Part shown: positions 1 through 12,543 of the stretch, piece by piece
Position numbering within the stretch: the first letter of the stretch is position 1
How the letters are laid out: every line of letters starts with the position of its first letter
Assembly: GCA_014898425.1 (NCBI GenBank)
Contig: RCSZ01000008.1
Span: 1,809,501-1,873,500 of the forward strand
Length of the DNA: 64,000 nt
Origin: Botryotinia globosa
Taxonomy: Eukaryota; Ascomycota; Leotiomycetes; Helotiales; Sclerotiniaceae
Direction of reading: 5' to 3'
Position numbers and translations under genes: made by a program
The notes under the pieces: model-generated
The model's input: the letters and a program-made list of their open reading frames with translations, nothing else
Database searches by the model: none
What the model was told of the DNA's origin: nothing

Positions 1-914
1 AACTACATAATCATCACTCCATCTCTTGCTACTCATCTCTCGCCTGACCTTGACCCACTGTACCCACCCACCACTTACTCTCCTCTCCCTCCACCTTCAT
101 TCATCATCCGCAATTTTCCATTCGAACTCGGGTTCAGATTCAGACATGCAACAAAATCTTTTCCACACCCATTTCCTCGCTCTTCCCCCCCCCCCTCCCC
201 ACACTTTGCCTCTCATCCAATACCATACATCGCACAAACTCGGGCCCAAATTCAGACATGCAACAAATCCCTTGATTTCTCCTTTATCACCCGTACTACC
301 AAGCATCTTCCAACCCCATTCGCTAGTAAAAATTCATGAAGGAGTCCCATCGTACGACATCATACTATTTCGCTTAGAAATCGTACGAATGTTGTTGGTG
401 GTGAGACGCTTATTTTGCCTATTTTGCCACTTTCACAGGGGCCAACAGGAATAGGCGAGGATCATAAGATGTAGATGCAGTACATTTGATTACCAGGATG
501 GGTAATGGAAGGAAGATGCATATTATCAATGTGCGATTCAAGGGAGACATTCACGGTGGCTGAGCAGCATTCACGAAATTGCAATATATTGAGGTAGCAC
601 ATGATCTTGTGAAGTATAATAATATTGGAGAACTAAATTGGAACTCGGGAAGTTTGAGAGAGAAACCAAATCAACATACGCTGTGCTGTGGAAGGCAATT
701 TGCTTTTTTGAGTACAGAATCTATTGAACATGTTAGCAAAGTTGCTTTCAAGTCTTTTCAAGAATATATTGATGAAGTTGAGAGTAATCAGACAGCAGTT
801 GGTACTTTTTTTGTCCACATAGAAGATTACAGAACAGGTCTGTGAATAAGGTATATCATCATATTACTCTCCATCCTCCGACATAATGAAAAAATTATGC
901 TTACCAAAATTGTA
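1..914. other. Intergenic, no supported gene
   Basis: Open frames here are short, begin at non-ATG codons or run through a C-rich tract near 186-201, and show no recognisable domain. The right part (about 846-914) is probably the 3' UTR of the minus-strand phosphatase gene. Confidence 0.5.
125..267. repeat. Imperfect 31-bp direct repeat pair
   Basis: Two copies, 125-155 and 237-267, share the core ATTCAGACATGCAACAAA. They differ at three positions, all transitions. Spacing is 112 bp start to start. Function unknown. Confidence 0.6.
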
Positions 915-1868
915 TCATCCAAGCTTCCTTTTTTTGAAGAATGAATCCATGGTTCTTTGAGTGGAATCATGTTTTAAGCTTCCCAGTCCACCTCGGGTTT
1001 TCTTGAGCCCTTTGAGATGTTCCATATTATTAACAGATTTTATTGTTAGTGACATGTTAGCCTCGACCCTGTCAACAGCATGATTTGGAAGCTTCAATGC
1101 GTCTTGAACATTTGATTGATTATCCAATACTGAAGGCACCGAACCAACTTTGGAGGGCGACACTTCTTGAATAGGTTTGATGTCCAGATCTAAGTAGCCA
1201 GTATTGGACCAACCACCAAGATATTCCAGACCACGTTCGGGACGTGGAACATCGGGACCAATTGAGACATTCTTTGAATTGAATCGTCCTAAGATGGCTC
1301 GCCAGAGATGATTCAGAATGATACCATGGGCCACGACGGCAATGGTATGATCATTCAGATTGTCTTCATCGATGTAGAGAAGGTGGATCAGATGCCCATT
1401 GACGAATGTTTCCATCCGCCTCTTCATCGATTCCTTCGACTCCACATCTTTGAAACCTGAATCCATTCGGTGTACCTCAAAATTAAAATCCTTGCCAGTT
1501 TTGTTTGAATCTTTGGAACGTTCATGAAATGCTTTCTTTTCATAGTGGCCAAAGTCTTGCTCTCGAAGGAGCTCAAGCTTTGTCACCTCGAAAGGAGAGT
1601 CATTTTCCTGAGCAACACGAATAGCTTCGGCTGTCTTGATAGCTCGTTGAAGATCGGAAGAGAATATATGGGAAACTTTCGAAGCTGCGAGATGAGTGCC
1701 AAGTCGATTGGCTTGCAATACGCCGTGGTTCGTTAGTGCAGAGTCTGTGACGCCGGCACTTGAAAAAGTTAGCTAAAGATTGAAAAAGTTGCAAAAAGCG
1801 GAATTAGCTTACTATACGTTGGCAACGTTATCGACGGTCTCGCCGTGCCGGATTAAAAGAAGCCTCAT
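915..1868 (-). CDS. Histidine phosphatase (phosphoglycerate mutase-like)
   Basis: Two exons, complement(915..1758, 1813..1868), encode 299 aa. Exon 1 gives the start MRLLLIRHGETVDNV with the RHG catalytic signature (His8). The 54-bp intron has donor GTAAGC and acceptor CAAG. Joining restores a tyrosine codon and the stretch YAGVTDSALTNHG, typical of the family. The second catalytic histidine lies in VVAHGIILNHLW (about residue 163). The family cleaves phosphate from small metabolites or phosphoproteins through a phosphohistidine; the substrate cannot be read from sequence. The C-terminal third (after about residue 200) is hydrophilic, unrecognised and ends in a basic KKRKLG tail. The family is clear, the substrate is not. 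Confidence 0.9.
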
Positions 1869-2869
1869 CCCGCCATATGGGGGAGGAAAGAAACAATCAT
1901 CAATGAAATTTTACCATAATTGTTGGATTGTGCAAAGTTGTTGATGACTATTTTGGAGGCAAACATTTTATGGTTGCGAGGAAAATGTAAAATTTGATTT
2001 GCCGAGTTTGCTTAGTCATCATGCTAGCTGCATCCATCTTCACTCTAGGCCGGATTTGAGCCAATGACATGTCCATCGGATCACCATTCTAGCTGTCTTG
2101 CGGTTATCATCCTTCGAGCCTTCCTCAAAATATGCATTCAATATTTCACTATCATGAACCAGAAACTTACCTAGGTAGTTTCCTCCAATCGCATTTTCCG
2201 AGCATCTGATAGTTCGGTTCTAATGCATGAGGTTGTGTCACCATAGATAGATGCCTTACCTCGAAGCTCAAGAGATCTACTCTGAGCTTGAAAACACGGA
2301 AGAAAAGCTAACACTGAGATACATGAAGCTAGGTTTGATATTGAATGGCCTCATTGTTTGCAATTTTGAGAGTATAGGAATGCCCTCTTCAATGAGTGAG
2401 CAAAATGTTGACAAGCCAATTGATTTTTCCACAAGGTACAAGCACTCTATAAATGGTTTCCATTCTTCTTTTCTACCTTATGAGTTGAAAGCTTCCTACC
2501 GATCTTCATTGTGCAAACATTTACAGGCTTCAAAACAAGGCTTCCGAATATTTTGAAGGTGCCAGGTTTCTTAAGTTTCGAGGTACTGCCGATCTGTATT
2601 CAAAATTCACAAATCAGACCTGAGGGAAGGATTGAACGTCAAGTTGTAAGGAAGCTCGATTCGGCTTTGGTCACCTTCGTTCGGACCTTCCTCTCGTGAC
2701 GGCACTATTTAGTATAGTTAGAAAGAGTCAAACGGACCCTTGTTTGCTTCCTCTAACCATCATATCAACACAACACCACCAGAACATCTACTCATTACGG
2801 GACAGAGCTCTGATCACCTCTTCGTAATAACAACTAGTTTCCAATTCTCCACCTCAGAGTATATATACA
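1869..2869. other. Intergenic region, divergent promoters
   Basis: Lies between the starts of the minus-strand phosphatase and the plus-strand membrane protein, so it probably holds both promoters. A 101-aa frame begins with ATG at 2251, but I recognise nothing in it. The last 130 bp are rich in CAACACCACC-like leader sequence, as expected for a 5' UTR. Confidence 0.5.
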
Positions 2870-3370
2870 ATGGACTCGTTGGACCAAAGAAATGTACAAG
2901 ACTTCTTTTGGGGTGCAGGACGTCTATTTGGATTTTCGGTACTTTTCTATCTGGAGTACATGAAATACATGCTTCGAGAATTACGAGACCAGACCAAAGA
3001 CCCGACACGTGAAACAGTTGAAATTTTGCATTTATTGCTTGGATTCTTCGCATTGGGCGTACAGGTATTCGTCTTCCTCGATGGCTTCACACCAACTCTG
3101 ATGCGGATAACATCTTTCCTGATCAACAGATCTGATAAGATCGCCCGACTCCTGCTGTGGACCCTTCGACCGTCAATTGTGACTTTCATATTATGCTCGT
3201 CTATGGTACTTCAAATTGTGCACTTGTGCGTCCTCATCCTTGTTATCAATGAGTGTTGGATTGGAAGGACTGTGATGTGTAGCACTTCGTGCCCTACACC
3301 ATCAAACAGTGTCCAAGGCGGTTCGGTCTACCGCGCGATAAATGGTTCTTTCTATTTCATTGAAAGATAG
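2870..3370 (+). CDS. Small multi-pass membrane protein, unknown
   Basis: A single 166-aa frame starting MDSLDQRNVQDFFWGAGRL. Hydrophobic stretches at about 17-33, 52-70 and 103-128 suggest two to three membrane passes. Charged segments between them (LRDQTKDPTRE, NRSDKIARLL) would be loops. The C-terminal 40 residues contain several Cys, Ser and Thr plus one NGS glycosylation sequon. A plausible A/C-rich leader precedes the ATG. I do not recognise the family. The frame has no stop over 500 bp, but a one-exon model is unproven. Confidence 0.6.
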   Translation: MDSLDQRNVQDFFWGAGRLFGFSVLFYLEYMKYMLRELRDQTKDPTRETVEILHLLLGFFALGVQVFVFLDGFTPTLMRITSFLINRSDKIARLLLWTLRPSIVTFILCSSMVLQIVHLCVLILVINECWIGRTVMCSTSCPTPSNSVQGGSVYRAINGSFYFIER

Positions 3371-4277
3371 CAAGGAATGAGCTCGGATCATGAAGCAATC
3401 GTCTTCGGATATTGTTAGAATCTATTCAAAGCATTGATTGCTTCATCAGCGATATTGAAGGTTGATAGTGAATGGATGGCCCCTAGCAATTCTTCATCCA
3501 GACGTTAAGAAGGTAAGTCGATGAACTCAAGCAAGGCTAGAGACTCGATGGATGTCTGCTAAAATTCTGAGAATTTTAGTCTAAGATGTATTCCTTGTAT
3601 GCCTCTTGCACCAGCTTCATACACCGAACAGTCTCTCGAACAATCTCCTAGAAGCTGATTCCCACCTCGGCGCATGACTTGTGTATATGTTTTATGTTTG
3701 ATCAGCAAAGTGTTAGTAGTGGTACAAAGGGTTATTGACATGGTTCAAATTCGTGCTTAGAGCCTGTATTCAATTCAGTAATTACATAGTCTTGTTTTAT
3801 TTCTTTGTTACTGGTTGTTGCAAAAGCATACTGTGTGTGGGTGGTCATAGATTATTTGGAAGGGACAAGATAGCTTTGCTCCTAATGGAATCTGTACCAC
3901 CTTTCTTTAGCCATGGAACTTGCTGGATATGAGAATATATATCTTCACCATAGAAACTTGCTGTATTCTTCTTCACACGTCTAGATATCTTTCATATTCA
4001 CTTGACCGAGTCCCAAGAGCTCATCCAAGATTTCTTATATATATAGGTACATTTATGTCAATAAGCAAGAAGTAGTATACACACGGGCCATGCCAAACGG
4101 CTGGTAACCAAGTTCTGCGAACGCCTCAGCCCACTTTTCCATCTTACAACAATATTCAATATCCAACAGAACTTACACAACTCCACCACCACAACTCCAA
4201 ATCACTTATTATTAACAGGAAATCATTCCTCGGGATATCTAACATCGTTCCACGAATTTTCGGAGGAAACTTCGAAG
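3371..4277. other. Intergenic plus probable 5' leader
   Basis: Nothing coding is supported. From about 4090 the sequence becomes a C/A-rich, CAAC-repeating leader typical of fungal 5' UTRs and leads into the intron at 4278-4730. Confidence 0.45.
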
Positions 4278-4730
4278 GTAAGTTGACCTTTTTATTGTAG
4301 TAGGTTTTCACCTTTTCGGTTCATTAGTTTTGTGGTTCTGCATTTTAGGGGAACGAAGTTCGCTTCATCAGCACTCGCCAATTTTACTTCATCGACTGAA
4401 TGTAGTGACTTTCATCCGGGTGTCATGAACTATGAACGATTTATTCTCACTTTGTATTTCATTTTATCCTATGTTACACTTGGCTATATGTAACTCGCAC
4501 TTGCCTTGCTATCAAATGGCATAAAGTATAACATATATCGACGATACTTTATACTATGCGACAACAACTAGTGTTGATGATAGCAACCTTGTTGTCTTCC
4601 ATCTTTGGCATACACTTTCAGTGCAGATCAACTCTAGAGTCAAGTAGTATTTGCAATGCCTGGCACTTTCGTTTAGTTTCTTCATCGCTGTCTTGATAGA
4701 TTCGTCACTAACAAGTCTCAATCAATCTAG
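4278..4730 (+). other. Probable 5' UTR intron of the zinc-cluster gene
   Basis: Strong donor AAG|GTAAGT at 4278. The branch-like CACTAAC near 4706 is followed by acceptor TCTAG ending at 4730, nine bases before the ATG at 4740. The interior has stops in all frames. This places about 190 bp of untranslated exon upstream. Confidence 0.5.
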
Positions 4731-4739
4731 GATTCAAAA

Positions 4740-7700
4740 ATGGTAAATATGGACAACGAATCCAATCCCAACCCGGATGATGACAATCCAAATGTCACAA
4801 ATGACAACAACCAAGAAAATCTCAATGAAAACATCTTCGGCCTTCCCAATATGTTCAATAGCGCAAACTTCGCTCAGGCTAGTATTCTTTCTAAAGATGC
4901 TGAAAGCGCCATCGCAAGCCCAGACACTGGCTACACCAGCATTTTCTCTGATGTTCCTAGCAGCACCGATAATAGCCCCGCCTCTGCTTACACAGCTACA
5001 TTTTCAAATGGCTCAGGTGGTATTATGAGTAGTCCAGCCTCTGCTCAAACTAGCATATTTGGAAGTGTTTCAAATACTCATTCGAAAAGCCCCCTTCCTG
5101 CTCAGACTAGTATCTTCGGAGATGTTCCGAGCAGCAAGTCGGCCAGTACAACCTCAGCACAAGCCAGTACTTTCTCGAATACACCAGATAGCACCGTTGA
5201 AACTTCGAACACTGTTCGGTCCATCCCACCAAGCTCTGAAGTGGATCTACTTCCTGCTGACCCTGAGCCAGAGCAAGACCCCGACATTGATCCAGACGGT
5301 AGCCTCGATGACAACTCAGACGTCGAAATGGACAGCAACACCAGCTCCCGCTCCACCAGTTCCTCTCCCGAAGCCCCTGATTTCAACGCCCCTGCTGCTC
5401 CAGCCTTAGAAACTTTCTCTCTCCCCTCCTACCGCTCCTCTCCATCCATGCGATGTAACATGCCACGTAGTTTTCAAGAACTAAGTATCATGTTCAACAG
5501 CACCAAACGTACCGCTGCAATCAAAGGACAAGCGCAACGAATTGGAGTCGCTGGCGCTGATAGAGACGATAGCGGAACCTACGATCCGAGTTTGGAACGG
5601 AAACGAAATATTGGGAGTACGAGAGCGACGACTAAGAAGAATAAGGAGAATAGAGAAGAAACTGTGAAGAGCGTGGGTACGGGCAGTGGGAGAAAAACGA
5701 AAGAACAGGGATCATTTGAGCTGATAGTTACGATTAAATTGACTAGTAAAAGAGGATTGGAGTATTTGAGAACGATCACTCCGGGTCCTGAAGATGACGA
5801 GAGGAACTTTCCACCGATTCATGAAGCGGATGATGAAGATTCGAGTGATGATGATAATGATAAAGACGAGGAGATAGCGATTGATTATCCGACCCCCTCT
5901 ACACGGAGGAAGAGAATTAAAACTTCACATAACCGAAGGCACGTCCCATCTTCCTTTCCCTGATTCGTCTCCAGAGAAGCAGAACTAACAGTCCCAGATC
6001 CGACGGTCTGACTCTCTCTGATCTCAACAACGGCCATCCCCAGCGTCGTGGCTGCAAAGGCTGTTTCGAAGCCGGCGATGACGAATGTTCTCTCATAGAA
6101 TATAGTCACGGATGGCCTTGTGAGAGTTGTGAAGATGCAGGCATCGATTGCGAACTCATCATCCCCCCCGAACTAAAACTCTCCTGTATTCGCTGCAAAG
6201 AAAAGCTGCGAAAACGATGTTCCTACGCGGATGATGGTGGAAAGGATGTTGATTCTTGCAAAGCTTGCGAAGAAGCTGGTACAAAATGTATTGCTGGTCC
6301 TAAAGCTGGTTCGGGACCTTCGATGCGGATGACGGATGTTCTTGAGAATGTTGGAGCCAAGAAAAAGGTAAGTTCGAATAGTAAGAAAGAGGTTGCGAAG
6401 AAATTGTTGGCGACAGCTATAGCTACAGTTACCAACGTTGCGAAACCGAAAGCGGCGCCCAGGAAGTACGTTTCGTGCAATCGATGCAGGCTCGAAGTCA
6501 AAGTCAAATGTACGCTGAAGCGCGATGAAGAAGGGCCATGCAATCGCTGCATCAAAGCCAAAGTACCTTGTACTTTCACGATGCTACTACTCCCAGTCCC
6601 CACACCTTCCAATAAGGAGACAGGCAAATCAAATAAAAAAGAAGCTGTTCCAGTTCTCCGAACCCCTCAAGATCTTACTCAAACCATCATTCTCGAATCA
6701 ACTCGACTCAACGATCGAGAGTGGCGCACTACAAATCCTCATACTCGACGCACCAAAGTGCAACAAAAAGCCTACGAGAGAGCTATTTCTTCTTCTTTGC
6801 CCGACGAGCAATTCTTGATCACTAACTCCGCCAACAAACACAATTCCCTCAGCAGACTGCCTTCATACGACCTCAAATACTCGACACAAGCTACAAAGCA
6901 ACTCATTCCTCCAACATTCGCCCTCCATCACAAGGGCATCCGCACCATAATCATTCCCACTTCCTTTGCGCACCCGCTCACATTCAACTACAAGCGCGAC
7001 CCAATGGCTCTCTACCCTCCTTGCGATTTCCACTCAACTCCCTTCTTCGGGCTCTTCGGTTACGGCATCCGCCACGTCACTGTTGTTCCCTGGCCCTCCA
7101 TCACCGGAGCCGGCTACGAAGAACTCGAAAACGGGTGGGGAGATAGTGGGGCCGGTCATAACGCCACAAGAATGTGCGTAAAATGTACCTATGAGCGAGT
7201 CAAAATTCTCGGGTGTGTCGAACACGATCTAAGACCATTAGAAGGACTGGATGAGCGTATGAGAGATGATAGGTTAGTGAGAGATAGTGTGAAGGCCTGC
7301 GAAGAAGGAATGATGCAGGGAAAATGGATGAAAGGGAGTGGGGAGACGCCGGAGCGGGGAAGTCGGGCGGATTTGGTTTGGAGAGCGAAATGGTGTGCGG
7401 TCTGTCCCAGGCCTGGGGATTGGGTTTGTAAATCGGGGGACACGTGTGATGGACGGAGAAGCCTGTCGCATTCTACGCAGGGGAGTCAATCACATGTGAA
7501 AGGATGCGGTTTGATTCTTTGTGATACGTGTTATGAACTCCATGGGAAGGTTCAAAAGGGAGGGAAGAAGGGGGGAAGGATTGTTCTGGGCAGGGTTATT
7601 CAGTTGGCGGGGAGTCCGAGTAGAAGAGAGGATTATCCAGATGGGGTGAGGGCTGATGCGGGATTTTTGAGGGAGGACGGGGAGCTATTTGTTAGGACAC

Positions 7701-8248
7701 TGAGAGGAGGTTGTGCGGGGAGCAGAGGAGAAGTCAAGGACGGCGAAAGAAGATTGTCGGCAGGCGAAACAGAAATTGCAGGGAGAGGAATAAATGGGGG
7801 TCATGATGGTATGAATTCGGTTGGGAATAAAAAGCGACAAGGAAAAGGCCTTGATTCAGATCGACAGCAACAGACCCTAGATTCAGTTACAGTAAGTAGA
7901 GGAGTCGTGGTGAAAAAAGAATTTGCGAACGAAACGAAATTGAAAGCAAGCAAAAGGTTTGAAACTGAGGACAGAGATGAAGAGACGAATGAGGATAGAG
8001 ATGAAGAGACGAATGAGGATATCAAGGAAGAAGACAGAATGGAGGGAATGTCAAGTGGAGTGCTGGGAACGGTTGTAACTCCAGCCGCCAGGGCACGTGA
8101 GGCATTTCCCGGCGATTTCACTGGCGATGGAGTGGCCAGTGGAAGATGGAAAGGAAAGGGCACAGATAGAAGATATCGACAGGGGATAGGAGCGAATGAT
8201 GTGATGAGAAGTAGTACTGGAAGGGAAGTTATTGAGTTGAGCGACTAG
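4740..8248 (+). CDS. Protein with three tandem Zn2Cys6-like clusters
   Basis: Two exons, 4740..5938 and 5998..8248, encode 1149 aa. No GT donor fits. A GC-AG intron (AAG|GCACGT to CCCAG, branch CTAAC) joins the frames exactly. Residues 1-400 are Ser/Pro/Asp/Asn-rich with degenerate repeats around TSIF(G/S)DVPSS; an acidic tract runs about 350-385. Residues 419-451, 463-497 and 560-591 each follow C-x2-C-x7-C-x(9-12)-C-x2-C-x6-C, close to the fungal Zn(II)2Cys6 pattern. A fourth Cys-rich module (C866, C869, C877, C883, C903, C908, C911, H915) resembles a RING/PHD/ZZ-type site. The C-terminus is charged and disordered, with a direct repeat of EDRDEETN. I infer a nuclear DNA-binding or chromatin role. 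No middle-homology domain is seen, so it is not a typical Gal4-type regulator. Confidence 0.8.
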
Positions 8249-9268
8249 CTACTCAAAGCTTGATCGAGCTTTACCTATCTAACACTCTACATTCGTCATT
8301 ATCTCTGTTCCTCATTTCAGACTTACATATCACAATGCATTTTCAATGGCATTTTGGGAATACTTGTATTTTTTAGAAATTTAGCACTTAGTATCTACAT
8401 CTCTTAACACAAAACGCATATAGAATGACATGGGATTTACTCCAGTCAGAAACAGGTATCTATAGCATAAGAAATAATAGGAAGGATGGTAGGGAGGAGA
8501 TTTGGTCCACAGCAGACGATTAGGAGTTTGCACAAACAGTTTTCTCTTTCTTAGATTACTTATCTTTAGCATTAGCTTTACCTATCAAATATCAGTTCCA
8601 AACAATTCTACTACATGATCTGGGTCACCACCGAGCTATTGAAACAGCTTTAATGTCCGACTGGGTAACACATTGGAATTCGACGAGCGTCTTGTGCCAA
8701 CTTACAAAGACATATGGCATCATTCTGGATGCGAGGAGGACTAAATGGATATGTGTTCGTTTCATGAAAAACTAGATCAAAAATCCGAGCAAGTCGATCA
8801 TCTTTAGAGTCATCTCTACCAATAACAAGCTGCGCCCCTCCTTCCATACAACAAAACAAAAAGTACAAACAAAAACAAAAACCCAATAAAACACAACACA
8901 AACCCCGAATATAGCACACGCACAGAGATAGGGATGATTACTAAATCCAAATCTCAAATATATGCTGCACAGTTTGTCTTGATTTAATAGAGCGATACTA
9001 TCGCATCTAATTATGGATATCATACCAATTTTCTAAAAATTCCTCATCTGGCTATCCGATAATTTTCCTTCGCCTAAACTCGTATCATTTATATCAGAAG
9101 CTATGCAGCCACAAAAGTGCGTCTTTTGATCTCAAGAAAGTGAACAAGACAGAAAACATGAAGCCAAGAACTTTAAAAATATATTGGTATACCATTTCGC
9201 ATGTCTCGTTTAATGTTTACCGCACTACCCATATATCTATCTATCTAAAACTCATCTAACACCCCTCT
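8249..9268. other. Convergent intergenic region (3' UTRs)
   Basis: Lies between the 3' ends of the zinc-cluster gene and glutathione reductase. It is A/T-rich with no recognisable coding frame; frames of 63-89 aa encode nothing familiar. Confidence 0.5.
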
Positions 9269-11021
<1,753 letters not shown>

Positions 11022-11034
11022 GATCGAGTTACTG

Positions 11035-11706
11035 GTGCGGCCAGAAAGTATACAACTCCCGGGCCTGCCTCAATAGGATTAAGCCACTGTGGGGAAGCTT
11101 CCTAGTGCTTGAAAGAGGCATAAATCAATGGAATTTGTGCTGAAAGCAGTAAGGCTTCAGTATAAGCGAGCCATTCAATTGATTGACTTTTCGAAATCTC
11201 CATTTAATATAGTGGAATCAAAAGAAGCAGTGGATTCCATTGGCCTATTAAAGGAAAGCGATTGAAATGGCAACACATTAATTGAAGTCTAAGCCTAATG
11301 AGGAATCACAGAAAATCCAAACACTAATGAAAAGACTCAATTGAATACTCTAGTCTACACCCACCTAATACAAATAAATACTATAATAGCTTCCTTTTTA
11401 ATTCAATTAATGAATTATATTTAGAACACTATATCAGAAAATAGATATCATATTAACTTATAAATTTGATCGATATAAACTATAAAAGCTTCAAAAGTCC
11501 CTATAATTTAATAATTGAAAACCTATAACAAAACTCTATTATAAGAAAAAAAGAAAATATTAAGTCAGTTTTTTCTATAAGAGGGGGGGTTGAATGACAC
11601 TCGATTGAGTTTAGTTTTCTTGGCGTGTTGTCATTTCAATCGCTCCCTATTAAAGCCGATATCGCGTACATATTTAGCGCCGGAGTTGTATACTTTCTGG
11701 CCGCAC
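11035..11706. mobile_element. Degenerate element with 25-bp terminal inverted repeats
   Basis: The ends 11035-11059 and 11682-11706 are perfect inverted copies (core AGAAAGTATACAACT). A second inverted pair lies inside: 11258-11277 and 11625-11644 match 19 of 20 bases (core GCGATTGAAATG). The 672-bp interior is A/T-rich from about 11340 to 11590 and has no frame. I see no target-site duplication. This looks like a non-autonomous DNA transposon or a nested remnant; the superfamily is not assignable by eye. Confidence 0.6.
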
Positions 11707-12543
11707 GAGAACAACTATACGAAAGTTTATTATACTTGAATAGCTTTGAGGTATTCGATAAAATTATACGAGGTCGCGAATGATTGGAGTTGTTTTGACG
11801 ATTGATTGATTTCTAAGCAAAAATCTCGGCTCTTCCATTTTCTAATTGTTAAGCAAAATCCTTTATGTTTATGAATATACATGGTGAGGACATTTGGAAT
11901 ATCAACGATGAATGTTATTGAACTGCTTCATCAATAAGTAATGTGTTCAATAGATGGATGGACTTTCTTCTCAAAGATTCAATTGACGAGTACATAAGTA
12001 GGCTGTAGATGTTATTCTTATTGGATGCGGAAGGCCCGCGTTACTGCAATTCATTCCATTATCGACTTCTTGCTCTCTTCCACGCTATCCCCATAGCCAA
12101 TGTAGTGGCCTGTTAACCCGAATCTAGTACAGTAGAACTTGGCTATACCGGATTGGGATATACCGGAATCTTGGATATCCATGGATTGTCAAGGTCGCAA
12201 GGTTGAACTTGTAGGGTCCAATAAGGCACGTGGTGGTAGACTATCATTTTTTATACCGGGATCTTTTTTATACTGGATTTGATTGGTCGAAAATTTCAGT
12301 CTGATATAGCCAAGTTCTATTATAGATATATACGAGAGACCCGAGTACCTGAGCTAAAAGTTAGTTGACTAGTCCAGTGCTCCTTCCTGGTGAGCACCTT
12401 TTGCATGCACACCGAGCATTGTAATTCTTATCGTACTTCTTATCGTAACAAAGCTCAAGCAAGGCTAAAAAAAAAAAAAAGTCTGGATTTGCTTTCCAAA
12501 TCACTCTCACGTCAATCAAGCCCGCACGCACAAATGATCATGA
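11707..12543. other. Intergenic, upstream of the resolvase gene
   Basis: Holds the small TIR element at 12130-12322 and a poly-A run near 12467-12480. The last about 80 bp are the probable leader of the resolvase. No coding frame is supported. Confidence 0.5.
12130..12322. mobile_element. Pogo/Fot1-like MITE flanked by TA
   Basis: 193 bp bounded by TA on both sides (12128-12129 and 12323-12324). The left end CAGTAGAACTTGGCTATA and the right end share a perfect 15-bp inverted core, TAGAACTTGGCTATA (12133-12147 versus 12305-12319). The outer three bases of the right end differ from the left by two transitions. A CAGTAGAAC start and TA target site are characteristic of Tc1/mariner-pogo (Fot1) elements. 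No transposase frame is present, so it is non-autonomous. Confidence 0.7.

Noticed and set aside
2251..2556. 101-aa frame in the region between the phosphatase and the membrane protein
   Set aside because: ATG-initiated but without recognisable features; evidence too weak to call a gene.
6368..6428. GTAAGT as an intron donor inside the zinc-cluster exon
   Set aside because: Candidate AGs downstream (6416, 6422, 6428) all give lengths not divisible by three and would break the frame before the third zinc cluster; the unspliced reading keeps it intact.
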